DNA of 47,725 bases from contig WRBH01000004.1 in the NCBI GenBank assembly GCA_009784665.1, forward strand, positions 1 through 47,725. Reading direction: 5' to 3'. The translations under genes and the position numbers were made by a program. Under the pieces are notes generated by a model. The model was not told the origin of the DNA. It ran no database searches and worked only from the letters and a program-made list of their open reading frames with translations. This document shows, in pieces, positions 1 to 9,534 of this stretch; position 1 is the first letter of the stretch; each line of letters starts with the position of its first letter. The DNA is from Bacillota bacterium (GTDB lineage: Bacteria; Bacillota; Clostridia; Christensenellales; UBA1242).

Positions 1-2510
1 TGGATGGACAAAATGTAATATGTCAGGTCATCCCACTTATGAACACGATTGTTAAGAACGGATGACATAAAGTAAGGGTAGTAATAATGTTTTAAAAAGG
101 CGGTTTGGTAAGAGATATAGGCGTAACATGCGGCATGGGACTTGTTAAATGCGTATCCACTGAATTTGTCCAGTTTGTTAAAGATTGCGGTGGCGACCTC
201 TTTCTTGACGCCTTTTTTTAGTGCCCCCGAGATGTTTTGCAATTCATCGCCGTAGATGAAGACTTGTTTTTGTCGCTCCATTTCTTTTGGGTCTTTTTTT
301 CCCATGGCACGACGAACCATGTCCGCCTGACCCAAGGAATATCCGCCCATGACGCGGAAGACATCCATGACCTGTTCCTGGTACACGATTTGTCCATAAG
401 TTGTTTTCAGGATAGGTTCGAGCATTGGGTGTTCGTATTTGGTTAGGGTTGGGTTATGCTTGTACTTGCAATAATCTGCAATCATGTCCATTGGTCCTGG
501 GCGGTATAGGGCGACCGAGGCTATGATGTCCTCGATGCTGTCGGGCTTTAGCAGTTGCAGGAATCGTTTAAAGCCACCTGTTTCACATTGGAACACGGCG
601 TCGGTGTCGCCTTTACTGAATATTTCCGTGTAAACAGCGGGGTCGTCATAACTGAAGCTTTTATCATAAAAGTCTATTTTCTTGCCCAATTGATCTAGGG
701 TTCTTTGAATATCGGTTAGGGTGATTAGACCAAGGAAGTCGATTTTAAGGAAGCCAAGTTCCTCCATCTCTTTCATGTCGAACTGGGTAGTGATATCCTC
801 GCCATTTCTTTGCAGGGGCGTTACATCACCGACAACTTGGTTACATACGATGACGCCCGCGGCATGGGTAGAGCAGTTTCGCGGAAAGCCCTCGACCTTC
901 ATTGCCATATCAACGATTTTCTTGACCTCGTCATTGGATTGGTATAATTCGACCAACTCGCCGACACGCAGGCGTTCCCGCTTTGCAGTTTCTTTTTTCC
1001 ATGCGTCGACCAGTTTTTCTTGTTCCTGTTCGGGCAGGTCTTTATAGTCGGGGCGGTCTTTGGGATTCTTGACAGGCCACAGGTCAAAGATGTGCTCTAA
1101 GAAGGGTGGTCTAATAGTTTGTGGAATTTGGATTGGCTTTGTTATTTTGTCGACCTCGGCGTATGGCATTTTGAAGACCCTTGCGATGTCTTTGATCGCC
1201 GCCTTTGCCGCCAGTGTTCCGAATGTTATGATTTGGGCAACATGGTCTTCACCGTATTTTTGGCGGACATAGTCCACAACCTCCATTCGACGGGCGAAAC
1301 AAAAGTCCAGGTCAAAGTCGGGGGTGGAAAGACGCTCGGAGTGCAGGAATCGTTCGAATAGCAGATTATACTTGAACGGGTCGAGCTTCGTTATATCCAA
1401 GGCATAAGCGATGATAGAACCGGCACCGGACCCCCTGCCTGGACCGACGGAGATACCATTGTCTTGAGCGAACTTCATCAGGTCGGCAACAATCAGGAAA
1501 TAATCGGTGAAGCCATTATCGTTTATAACGGCGAATTCGTGTTCCAGGCGTTCTTTGACCTGGGGTGTGATTTTGCCGTAGCGAGTTCTTAGTCCAGCCT
1601 CGATTTGATTGCGGAAGTACTTGTCGTTTGGGATGCCATCCGGGTTGATAAATTGAGGCAAGAAGTCTTGGGCAGCAAAAGGGTGGCAGTCGCAAAGGTC
1701 TGCGATCTTCAGAGTGTTTTCCAGTGACTCGGGTGCGATGTCACCGAAGAGCTCCCACATCTGGTCGGCGGTTTTGAAATAGAATTCGTTGGATGGGAAC
1801 TTTAACCTGTCGGGGTCGTCGGCGGTCTTTTTCATCTCGACGCACATCAGTGTGTCTTGCATTTCGGCGTCGTCTTGGTTGATGTAGTGAACATCGTTTG
1901 TGGCGACAAGAGGGATGTCTAGCTGCCGTGCTATCTTTATAAGGTCGGGGTTTGTTTGGCGTTGTTCGGGCATGCCGTGGTCTTGCAGTTCTATATAGAA
2001 ATCTGCCCCGAAAATGTCTTTGCCCTTTTTAGCATATTTTACAGCCTCGTCGTACATTCCTTTCATTAGGTAGTGTGGAACATGCCCTCCTAGGCAGGCT
2101 GTGGTGGCTATGAGACCTTTGCTATGCTTTTTAAGGATGTTATAGTCCAGCCGTGGCTTGCCATAGAATCCGTCAATCCAGGCCTTTGAATTGAGTTTGC
2201 ATAGGTTTAAATAACCCTCGTTATCCTTTGCAAGAAGGAGGAAGTGCGAGCGGTGTTCTTTGTGGTTTCGGACATTGATGTCGTCGACTACATAGACCTC
2301 GCACCCCAGGATTGCCTTTATGCCTTGTTTTTTACATTCCTTGTAAAACCTGTAGGCACCGTACATATTGCCGTGGTCGGAAATGGCTACGGCGGGCATG
2401 CCCAAAGCCTTTGCCTTTTTGACCATTTGCGAAATTCGTGCCGCACCGTCCAGCAAGGAAAATTCGCTGTGCGTATGCAAGTGGACAAAATTTCGCTTCG
2501 GTTTTTCCAT
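1..2510 (-). CDS. dnaE: DNA polymerase III subunit alpha (partial, 3' end beyond window)
   Basis: Reverse-strand translation begins MEKPKRNFVHLHTHSEFSLLDGAARISQMVKKAKALGMPAVAISDHGNMYG (PHP domain) and continues through GPGRGSGAGSIIAYALDITKLDP and DFDFCF; open at the window edge. Confidence 0.97.
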   Translation of the reverse strand, partial: MEKPKRNFVHLHTHSEFSLLDGAARISQMVKKAKALGMPAVAISDHGNMYGAYRFYKECKKQGIKAILGCEVYVVDDINVRNHKEHRSHFLLLAKDNEGYLNLCKLNSKAWIDGFYGKPRLDYNILKKHSKGLIATTACLGGHVPHYLMKGMYDEAVKYAKKGKDIFGADFYIELQDHGMPEQRQTNPDLIKIARQLDIPLVATNDVHYINQDDAEMQDTLMCVEMKKTADDPDRLKFPSNEFYFKTADQMWELFGDIAPESLENTLKIADLCDCHPFAAQDFLPQFINPDGIPNDKYFRNQIEAGLRTRYGKITPQVKERLEHEFAVINDNGFTDYFLIVADLMKFAQDNGISVGPGRGSGAGSIIAYALDITKLDPFKYNLLFERFLHSERLSTPDFDLDFCFARRMEVVDYVRQKYGEDHVAQIITFGTLAAKAAIKDIARVFKMPYAEVDKITKPIQIPQTIRPPFLEHIFDLWPVKNPKDRPDYKDLPEQEQEKLVDAWKKETAKRERLRVGELVELYQSNDEVKKIVDMAMKVEGFPRNCSTHAAGVIVCNQVVGDVTPLQRNGEDITTQFDMKEMEELGFLKIDFLGLITLTDIQRTLDQLGKKIDFYDKSFSYDDPAVYTEIFSKGDTDAVFQCETGGFKRFLQLLKPDSIEDIIASVALYRPGPMDMIADYCKYKHNPTLTKYEHPMLEPILKTTYGQIVYQEQVMDVFRVMGGYSLGQADMVRRAMGKKDPKEMERQKQVFIYGDELQNISGALKKGVKKEVATAIFNKLDKFSGYAFNKSHAACYAYISYQTAFLKHYYYPYFMSSVLNNRVHKWDDLTYYILSI

Positions 2511-2571
2511 AACAGAACAAGCCTAGCAATTTAATATGAAGTTGTCAATCTACGCGTTATAGCAGAAATTG

Positions 2572-2682
2572 CAACCCTAGTATGTTTGATTTCCTCTCTC
2601 GCTCTGCGGAACTCGTCCAAGCCTTACCGGCTTTGGACTCGGACAGTCCTCGAGCTCGTCGTCATCAAACATACTAGGGTTG
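2572..2682. repeat. Palindromic intergenic element: 19-bp perfect terminal inverted repeat with internal hairpin (MITE/REP-like)
   Basis: CAACCCTAGTATGTTTGAT (2572-2590) vs ATCAAACATACTAGGGTTG (2664-2682); inner stem GTCCAAGCC/GGCTTTGGAC. Confidence 0.75.
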
Positions 2683-2770
2683 TCTTTTGACTATAGCACA
2701 ATATTAAACCATACGATTTTAAAATCCGTACACCAAAGTGACAATATTCATTATACGAATGAATTTATTT

Positions 2771-3025
2771 TCAAAGGTCATGTGTTTTATCGCATAGGGA
2801 AAGGGGGGTGACTTCCTTGTAGGTATCTTCATACCCCGTTTGCCAGGCGAGGATTTGGTCCCGTTCATCTAGTTTTTCTTGTAGGTGATCGTCGTAAATA
2901 TACCGCCTTTCCGTTTTTGTCATTTGGTTCCAGAGTTCTTTTTTTGCGAGCTTGATAGCGTTCTCTTTGAGTTTGAGTTGCCTGTATTCCTCTACAATGG
3001 GCGGGGTGATTCCAAGTAATTCCAT
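2771..3025 (-). CDS. Hypothetical protein
   Basis: Intact ORF; start reset to MELLGITPP, 6 nt after TATACT with TTGTCA 17 bp upstream. Confidence 0.7.
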   Translation of the reverse strand: MELLGITPPIVEEYRQLKLKENAIKLAKKELWNQMTKTERRYIYDDHLQEKLDERDQILAWQTGYEDTYKEVTPLSLCDKTHDL

Positions 3026-3087
3026 GTCAGCAGTATAGCACAAGGGCGGGGTGTTGACAAGAGTTTGAGAATGTGATAAGTTTATAC

Positions 3088-3639
3088 ATGGGAAAGTTGA
3101 CTATAGATAGTGTAAGAGATAGGATAAATAGTAGAAAGGAAGATTCTTATAGAGTAGATCTTGAGAAGCGAGTTTATAACATTGGAAAAGGCATTGAGAG
3201 TAGCTTGAGCTTTGAGGAAGGTTTCAGGAAGAGGTTGCCTCTGGCGGCAATCGAGGAAAGGGCAGGAGTGTCATGTCCTGTCTATAAAACATCTGTACTT
3301 GAGAATGATATAGAAGAACAGCAAGAACATCAGAGAGACCATGCAAATAGGCAATGGGAAGTGCAGGATGATATGGATACCTTTGATTATGGCACGGAAG
3401 TTCGCATGGACTTTGGGGGATGGCTTAATCAGGAAAGATTAAGAGTTGGACATACTGCTAGTGAGGAGATTGATTATATCAATGGACTTATTTGGGAATA
3501 TGTGGAAAAGAGTGCTGATTTAAATGCAGCAATTGAGGATGGCACAGACGAGAGGGTTTTTAATTTGATGCAAAATCATGAAGTGATTACGGAGTTGGAG
3601 AAGTTGAAGGCGGAAAAATTAGAAGAAATGGGATTTTAA
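3088..3639 (+). CDS. Hypothetical protein
   Basis: ORF MGKLTIDSVRDRI...; TTGACA-17-TAAGTT-5 nt-ATG. Confidence 0.7.
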   Translation: MGKLTIDSVRDRINSRKEDSYRVDLEKRVYNIGKGIESSLSFEEGFRKRLPLAAIEERAGVSCPVYKTSVLENDIEEQQEHQRDHANRQWEVQDDMDTFDYGTEVRMDFGGWLNQERLRVGHTASEEIDYINGLIWEYVEKSADLNAAIEDGTDERVFNLMQNHEVITELEKLKAEKLEEMGF

Positions 3640-3659
3640 TCAATAAAAGGAGGAAGTGT

Positions 3660-4256
3660 ATGGAATCATTCGAGTTGGTAGGTAGGGCGGCGGAAGATGC
3701 CCGAGGATTGGTTGAAAGTCGGCTGGTGGAAATGGAGCATTTTACTAATGGAAATATTAATCCCGCCAAGAAGAGGAAGCTGATTGAAGGGCTGGAGAGT
3801 CAATTAGCTGTTGCGAGCCTTGAGTTAGCTATGGAAGTCGATAATCCTAAATATGATGTAGATGGTATAATGTCTGAAATAAATAAGGTCAAAAGTGGGA
3901 TGGATTTTAGTTTAAGTGAGGAAATAGAAGAGTTAATTGAATCCGAGGAGGCATTGCCCTTGCATCAAGAAGACCTTGAGAATTTTGACAACTTGGCAAG
4001 GGAGTTTGGCTTGGAATTATCACAGCTCGGTGTAGAAGGATACAATCAAATTGATGAGAATAATCGGTGGCTTGTGGACAAATACGAGGACTTGGCTGAT
4101 GCAAATGTGATAGAGCCAGATGTGATAAGACTTTGGGAGATTCACGAGGAAATCCAAGAACTTGAAGGCGACAAAGCGGCGAAGATATACATGATGGGGT
4201 ACGAGCCGACGGCAGATGGATGGGCAAAACCCCAAGTTGACGAGATGGAAGTTTAA
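3660..4256 (+). CDS. Hypothetical acidic protein
   Basis: ORF with SD AAAGGAGG, 20 bp after the preceding gene. Confidence 0.7.
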   Translation: MESFELVGRAAEDARGLVESRLVEMEHFTNGNINPAKKRKLIEGLESQLAVASLELAMEVDNPKYDVDGIMSEINKVKSGMDFSLSEEIEELIESEEALPLHQEDLENFDNLAREFGLELSQLGVEGYNQIDENNRWLVDKYEDLADANVIEPDVIRLWEIHEEIQELEGDKAAKIYMMGYEPTADGWAKPQVDEMEV

Positions 4257-4271
4257 ACATATACTTGGTCC

Positions 4272-4931
4272 ATGCTGTTTCATATTTTTAATACGACTAG
4301 TGGGTGGTTTACGATTGTTGCGATTATTGGTTTTTTGTGTGCGATTACAATTGCCCTGACAACTCATGAATGGGCACATGCGTGGGCGGCGTACAAAAGC
4401 GGCGATCCAACCGCCAAGATGATGGGGCGGATGACCCTGAACCCCGCGAAACATGTCGAGCCTATGGGTGCGGTGATGTTCCTGATTGCTGGTATCGGTT
4501 GGGCAAAGCCCGTACCGGTGAATCCGTTTAATTATCGTAATTTCAAGCGAGGGAATTTTTTTGTATCCATTGCGGGTGTAACAGTCAATTTGATAATAGG
4601 GTTTTTTAGTTCGTTATTTTTCTATATCATTATTCGTTTTGGGGATCCAAGTAATGTTGGGATTTGGGGGTTGGCATTTTTCTTTCAGGCATCGATGTTT
4701 ATTAACTTTACTCTGATGATATTTAATTTGTTGCCGTTTTATCCATTGGATGGGTATAACTTGCTGCGGTCGTTTACAAAGCCCAATAACAAATACATGC
4801 ACTTTATGCGACAACACAGTCAAGCGGTGTTGATAATTATGCTGTTGGTCATTGTGTTCACGGGGGTCATCGGGCGGATGGTTAATGGGATAAGTGATGG
4901 GTTTGAATGGTTCTGGGGGTTGATGTTCTAG
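4272..4931 (+). CDS. Site-2 protease family (M50) membrane metalloprotease
   Basis: HEWAHAW (HExxH) in a TM segment, LNPAKHVEPMG, FYPLDGYN. Confidence 0.9.
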   Translation: MLFHIFNTTSGWFTIVAIIGFLCAITIALTTHEWAHAWAAYKSGDPTAKMMGRMTLNPAKHVEPMGAVMFLIAGIGWAKPVPVNPFNYRNFKRGNFFVSIAGVTVNLIIGFFSSLFFYIIIRFGDPSNVGIWGLAFFFQASMFINFTLMIFNLLPFYPLDGYNLLRSFTKPNNKYMHFMRQHSQAVLIIMLLVIVFTGVIGRMVNGISDGFEWFWGLMF

Positions 4932-5182
4932 GGCTCTTGTTCGAATTTTCCTTCTCTGATTGCTTGTTTTGCCAGTGAAATTGTTTTTCGGTGCTTTTCA
5001 TATCTCCCATAATATTCCATACCTGATTTAACAAGGCTGCGGCTTGCTTTTTCTGTTAGATTTGCCTCATTCGCAAGTCTGACAAGTTTTTGGGCTACCC
5101 GATAAAATCGTGGCAGTAGTTTCTTTTTTAATTTCTCTTTTTTGTTTTCTCGATCGATTTCTTCAAGGGTATTATTTTCCAT
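4928..5182 (-). CDS. Hypothetical protein
   Basis: ORF MENNTLEEIDRENKKEK; promoter TTGACA-17-TATATG 7 nt upstream. Confidence 0.6.
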   Translation of the reverse strand: MENNTLEEIDRENKKEKLKKKLLPRFYRVAQKLVRLANEANLTEKASRSLVKSGMEYYGRYEKHRKTISLAKQAIREGKFEQEP

Positions 5183-5214
5183 GACCATACATATATCAAA
5201 TCCCTAGACATTTG

Positions 5215-5625
5215 TCAATTAGCACGATTATCTTGTTCGCGTAAGTCGATGAAGTTAGGTTCGGCTGGGGGGTTTTCTTTGCGTGGCAACTTGTCTTGAA
5301 TGAAAGATCGTAGCTTGCGTTCGTATAGAAGAACACTTGGGTGAAGGTATTTACTCTCTTTTGATGATCCGTATAGATTACTGGGTCTGTGGGAGGGGAA
5401 TTTTCGTTTATAGAAATCTTGTATTAGTCTCTTGGTCTCACGAGGGTCGAGAGTTGTTTTGTAAGGTCTTTTATCATTGCCAATGTATTTATGGCCATGT
5501 ATTTCTAGCATTGGATCATAAAAGCCACCTCTCATTGTAGCTGTTTCAACAATAACATCACCTTCCGGAGAGCGGTGAGTATTAGCGATCTCCAGCAACT
5601 CGTCCGCACATATATCATATCTCAT
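5215..5625 (-). CDS. Hypothetical protein
   Basis: ORF MRYDICADELLEIANTHRS; TTGACA-17-TAGACT-6 nt-ATG. Confidence 0.65.
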   Translation of the reverse strand: MRYDICADELLEIANTHRSPEGDVIVETATMRGGFYDPMLEIHGHKYIGNDKRPYKTTLDPRETKRLIQDFYKRKFPSHRPSNLYGSSKESKYLHPSVLLYERKLRSFIQDKLPRKENPPAEPNFIDLREQDNRAN

Positions 5626-5680
5626 GTTGAGAGTCTATCAAATCTCTGGACATTTGTCAATGGGGGGGCTAGAATGGAGT

Positions 5681-6412
5681 ATGTTTATTAATAGGACAAG
5701 TTCGGAGGTTAAGGTCAAGTTGGAGGATTTCGAGGGGCCTTTGGATTTGTTATTGAGTATTATTCGTGACAAGAAGCTGGATATCAAAACGGTGCCTCTT
5801 GCAAGTGTTACGGGACAGTATATGGAGTTTTTGTCGGGTTTGGATGCGTTGAACCTGGATTTAGCAAGCGAGTTCATCGAGGTGGGGGCGACCCTGGTCG
5901 AGATAAAAAGCAAGCAGATCCTGCCGAAGCCGAGGCTTGAGGAAGAGGAGACCGCCGAGGAGTTAGAGGCACGCTTGCGTGCTAGGTTAGAGGAATACGC
6001 CTTGTTGAAAGAGGCGGGGGAGAAATTGCGAGAGCACGAAACGCTAGGGCGGTTTTACAAGCCCGCAGAACCAATCAAGGAAATTATAAAGTACACAATG
6101 GATGGCGTTGGGATGGAGGACTTGGTAACCGCCTTTACCAAGATGATTCAGCGGTTGGACAGGAAAGCTCCGCCTCCTGCACGAATGATTCGTTTAGACA
6201 GGTTTAGTGTATCCGACAAGATGGCTGAGGTCAGAAGGCGTTTAGAGGTCGAGTCGGGTTTTTCGGTATTCAGTTTGTTGGACGAAGAATCTACTAAGTC
6301 GGAGGTTATTAATGTGTTTCTTGCCTTGTTAGAGTTGTTGAAAATGAATGAGATTCGTGTTGTTCAGGAGAGCAAGTTTGGGGAGATTGTGATTGAAAAG
6401 GGTCAGGGTTGA
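5681..6412 (+). CDS. scpA: Segregation and condensation protein A
   Basis: KVKLEDFEGPLDLLLSIIRDKKLDIKTVPLASVTGQYMEFL typical of ScpA; start at MFINRTSSEV after TAGAATGGAGT. Confidence 0.95.
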   Translation: MFINRTSSEVKVKLEDFEGPLDLLLSIIRDKKLDIKTVPLASVTGQYMEFLSGLDALNLDLASEFIEVGATLVEIKSKQILPKPRLEEEETAEELEARLRARLEEYALLKEAGEKLREHETLGRFYKPAEPIKEIIKYTMDGVGMEDLVTAFTKMIQRLDRKAPPPARMIRLDRFSVSDKMAEVRRRLEVESGFSVFSLLDEESTKSEVINVFLALLELLKMNEIRVVQESKFGEIVIEKGQG

Positions 6413-6414
6413 GA

Positions 6415-6708
6415 TTAGGCTTCGATACTTGGCTCGTTCATAATTTCTTTTAGCTGGTTCATTAGTTGAGCAACCTCATACGGTACGACCCGGTAGGCAC
6501 CGGTTAAATTGACATTAATTCTGGCGAGGGCAGTCTTGGCCTCGTCGGAGGTTAGGGTTTTACTTTCCAGTTTAGGCGAGATTTCCTCTATAATTTTTTC
6601 GATTCTTTCCTTTCCAATTTTCATGCCAGCGTTTGCCATGTCCACTTGACCTAATGCCCTGCCTAGGTTACGGTCGGTTCGGTTTTGGTCGTCTGATTTT
6701 CCAAACAT
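6415..6708 (-). CDS. Hypothetical protein
   Basis: ORF with SD AAAGGAGGAAAA; second gene after 6720..7073. Confidence 0.6.
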   Translation of the reverse strand: MFGKSDDQNRTDRNLGRALGQVDMANAGMKIGKERIEKIIEEISPKLESKTLTSDEAKTALARINVNLTGAYRVVPYEVAQLMNQLKEIMNEPSIEA

Positions 6709-6719
6709 TTTTCCTCCTT

Positions 6720-7073
6720 TTATTTTCCATCCATCCTTTGGATATGTTCATCAATGAATTCGACGAGTTTTTTTTGCGTACTTTCTTGTGCCCACGACAT
6801 AGAGTTATCGTATTCTTCGGCCGATATGTCCTTTATGTGACGATAGCGGTGATATTTTTGCCATGCGTATTTTTCATCAAGTTCGTTTAGTTTATCAATG
6901 CACTTGACTAATTCCAGTGTAGCAAGTTTTTTAGGGTCGCCCATGCGATTCCAAGGCCCATCAAGAGGGTCATACGATATAACACTAGCATAAGTGCCGC
7001 GGGATACTACAGTTATTTCTTTCCCATCATCGCTGATGAATTTATCATTCTCATCTGTTTGCGGAAATCTCAT
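6720..7073 (-). CDS. Hypothetical protein
   Basis: ORF; start reset to MRFPQTDENDKF by TTGACA-17-TACAAT-6 nt-ATG. Confidence 0.65.
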   Translation of the reverse strand: MRFPQTDENDKFISDDGKEITVVSRGTYASVISYDPLDGPWNRMGDPKKLATLELVKCIDKLNELDEKYAWQKYHRYRHIKDISAEEYDNSMSWAQESTQKKLVEFIDEHIQRMDGK

Positions 7074-7132
7074 GTTCATATTGTAATGGAATTTTGCTTG
7101 CATGTCAATATCGTTTGTTGGTATGATGGGGC

Positions 7133-7684
7133 ATGAGCAAAATTGAGGCGGTGTTGTTTCTGGCGTCCGATGGGGTGACGGTGGACTTTTTGTGTGAAAA
7201 GTTAGGCTTGGAAAAGTCCGAGGTTGAAGAAGCGTTGAAGGGGCTTAGGGAAAAGTATAGTGGGGCAAGTGGAATTCACTTGATTAAGTTCAAGAATTCG
7301 TGGCAGTTGTCCACGAACCCTGCGTACCAGGAAGAGGTCGCGATGATTTTGAACCCCGTGCGGGAAAAAGCGTTGACGCGATCGGCCCTGGAGACCCTTG
7401 CAATTATTGCGTACAAGCAGCCATTAACGCGTCTAGACATCGAGGACATTCGTGGGGTTGACAGTGCGTACGCCCTGCAGATTCTTTCCCAGAACAATAT
7501 GATTGAAGTTGTTGGTCGAAAGGATACCGTTGGGAATCCATTGATTTACGCGACCAGTGACGAGTTCCTGAAACGATTCGAGTTAGAAAGCATCGAGGAA
7601 TTACCTAGTTATGAGGACCTGATTGAAAAGATTAAAGTAATTTCGACAAAAGAAGACGAATTGATGCCTAGGGTTGATGCCTAA
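7133..7684 (+). CDS. scpB: Segregation and condensation protein B
   Basis: MSKIEAVLFLASDGVTVDFL...TRSALETLAIIAYKQPLTRLDIEDIRGVDSAYALQIL. Confidence 0.95.
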   Translation: MSKIEAVLFLASDGVTVDFLCEKLGLEKSEVEEALKGLREKYSGASGIHLIKFKNSWQLSTNPAYQEEVAMILNPVREKALTRSALETLAIIAYKQPLTRLDIEDIRGVDSAYALQILSQNNMIEVVGRKDTVGNPLIYATSDEFLKRFELESIEELPSYEDLIEKIKVISTKEDELMPRVDA

Positions 7685-7693
7685 ACTATCATC

Positions 7694-8086
7694 ATGCGAA
7701 TTTTGAAATTATCAGTGTTTTTTGGCTTGTTGACCTTGCTGGTCGGGTGTTATGGCAGTGCGTATGCACTGGACTATCCGCGAGGGTTACGGGTGAATTC
7801 CGATAATCATATTGTTTGGGAATCGGTCAAGAGTGACGAGCATAAAGAAATAGAATACCAAATTCGGTGGTTATCCAGTGAGCCAAATATGACACATGAT
7901 TTCCGCAATATCAGTGGGACATTCTTTGATCCGAAAACCATTCCTGCGGCAGATTTGCCGTCGGAGGGACAGAAGCTGCAGTTTGAGGTTAGGGCGATTG
8001 TGCCAGGTTCAGCCGTTGCAGGGCAAAGCCTTGTTCAAACCTATTACAGTCGTTGGAACGCAGTTAACTGGACCAGGGCGTCTTGA
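7694..8086 (+). CDS. Putative lipoprotein
   Basis: N-terminal signal with lipobox-like LLTLLVGC; Fn3-like strand pattern. Confidence 0.6.
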   Translation: MRILKLSVFFGLLTLLVGCYGSAYALDYPRGLRVNSDNHIVWESVKSDEHKEIEYQIRWLSSEPNMTHDFRNISGTFFDPKTIPAADLPSEGQKLQFEVRAIVPGSAVAGQSLVQTYYSRWNAVNWTRAS

Positions 8087-8117
8087 CAAAATGGCGTTCT
8101 GGTGGTAAATTCAGCAG

Positions 8118-8810
8118 ATGAATGTAAAGTTGCGATTTTTGAATATGGCAAAGACCGCAACCACTGAGAGGGATTTAAAGAGGATATATAGGGAACTTGT
8201 AAAAGAAGTTCATCCAGATAGTAATCCCAAGGAAAGCAGCGAATATTTTAACAGGCAATTTAACGAATTGACAAATATATATCATCAGGCTGTTCAGGAG
8301 CAGGCGTGGTTGCGGACTGGGGGAGTTAAGAATGCTGATTCCTTTGAAGAGTTTTTTGCCAGGATGCAGGCGGAACACGATATTTTTAGGGGAAGTATGA
8401 AAGCAAGCGATGCAGCATGGAGGGCAAAGCAGGAGGCGCTTTGGAAGGAATTTGACGAGAAGCAGAAAGCTCGTCAAGAAGAACATGAAGAATGGAAGAG
8501 AAAGAATCAAGCGGATCATGAGGATTGGATGAAGAAGAGCCAAGAAGCCCGCGCGGAACAAAGTAAAGGGCATGAGGAATGGAAGGAGACAATGAGAAGA
8601 GATCATGAGGAATGGATGAAGAAAATGAGCGACCTTAGTGCGAGGGTGGAGCAATCCAGGGTGAAGTTTAATAAATGGATGATGGGAATCCTTGTTACTT
8701 ATGTAATGCTTATAGCAACTATGATTGGGGTTGTCGTAACCATCGCAAATAATTGGGAGGATTCTACCACTCAATATCCTCAATCGGTTTTGGAGATGGA
8801 TTTAGAATAA
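8118..8810 (+). CDS. J-domain-like protein with coiled coil and C-terminal TM helix
   Basis: LKRIYRELVKEVHPDSNP (HPD); repeated HEEWK/DHEEWMKK; TM MMGILVTYVMLIATMIGVVVTIA. Confidence 0.75.
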   Translation: MNVKLRFLNMAKTATTERDLKRIYRELVKEVHPDSNPKESSEYFNRQFNELTNIYHQAVQEQAWLRTGGVKNADSFEEFFARMQAEHDIFRGSMKASDAAWRAKQEALWKEFDEKQKARQEEHEEWKRKNQADHEDWMKKSQEARAEQSKGHEEWKETMRRDHEEWMKKMSDLSARVEQSRVKFNKWMMGILVTYVMLIATMIGVVVTIANNWEDSTTQYPQSVLEMDLE

Positions 8811-9504
8811 CCTCTTCGGCGAGTCCGTTCTTGATTGTGATGACCTTGTCGGCCATGTCTTTTAATGCAGAGTTGTGGGTAACGAGGACAACGGTGCGGT
8901 TATGTTCACGGCAAATGTCATGAAGAAGTTTTAGGATTTTTTTACCTGTTTCGTAATCCAAAGCTCCTGTTGGTTCGTCACAGAGGATGATTTTAGAATT
9001 TTTTGCGACCGAACGGGCGATTGATACACGCTGTTGCTCGCCACCGCTGAGTTGGGAAGGGAAGTTATTTTTGCGATCGGTCAGGCCGACTTGCTCCAAC
9101 ACTTCTAGGGGCTTGAGGCTCTCTTTCCTGATCTCGGTTGCCAGTTCAATATTTTCAAGTGCAGTCAGGTTTGGCATTAGATTATAGAATTGAAAAACAA
9201 AGCCCACCATATCGCGGCGGTATTTGACCATTTTTGGCTCGTTAAATTTGGCGACATCTTGTCCGTCGACCATCATTGTACCACTGGTCGCCCTGTCCAT
9301 GCCCCCTAGGAGGTTTAATAAGGTGGTTTTACCCGCACCCGATGGTCCGACGATAACGACGAATTCGCCCTCGTTGATTTCGAAGTTTAGGCCTTTTAGG
9401 GCATGCACGGGGCCAGACGCCATTTTATAGGTTTTAATGACATCGTCAAACTTGATGAAGGCTTGAGTCCCTTCTGGTTCTTTAATCTTCTTTTTTTTGC
9501 TCAT
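8764..9504 (-). CDS. ABC transporter ATP-binding protein (MacB/LolD-like)
   Basis: Walker [10 protein letters not shown], signature LSGGEQQR, Walker [13 protein letters not shown]; start [11 protein letters not shown]. Confidence 0.93.
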   Translation of the reverse strand: MSKKKKIKEPEGTQAFIKFDDVIKTYKMASGPVHALKGLNFEINEGEFVVIVGPSGAGKTTLLNLLGGMDRATSGTMMVDGQDVAKFNEPKMVKYRRDMVGFVFQFYNLMPNLTALENIELATEIRKESLKPLEVLEQVGLTDRKNNFPSQLSGGEQQRVSIARSVAKNSKIILCDEPTGALDYETGKKILKLLHDICREHNRTVVLVTHNSALKDMADKVITIKNGLAEEVILNPSPKPIEDIEW

Positions 9505-9534
9505 TCTTTGATTGTCCACAAAAATTAGGACTTG

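Noticed and set aside
5193-5661. CRISPR-like or direct repeat unit
   Set aside because: Only two copies 444 bp apart, each a promoter region
8175-8783. 202-aa minus-strand ORF
   Set aside because: Antisense to the J-domain-like protein; artefact of its Lys/Glu-rich repeats
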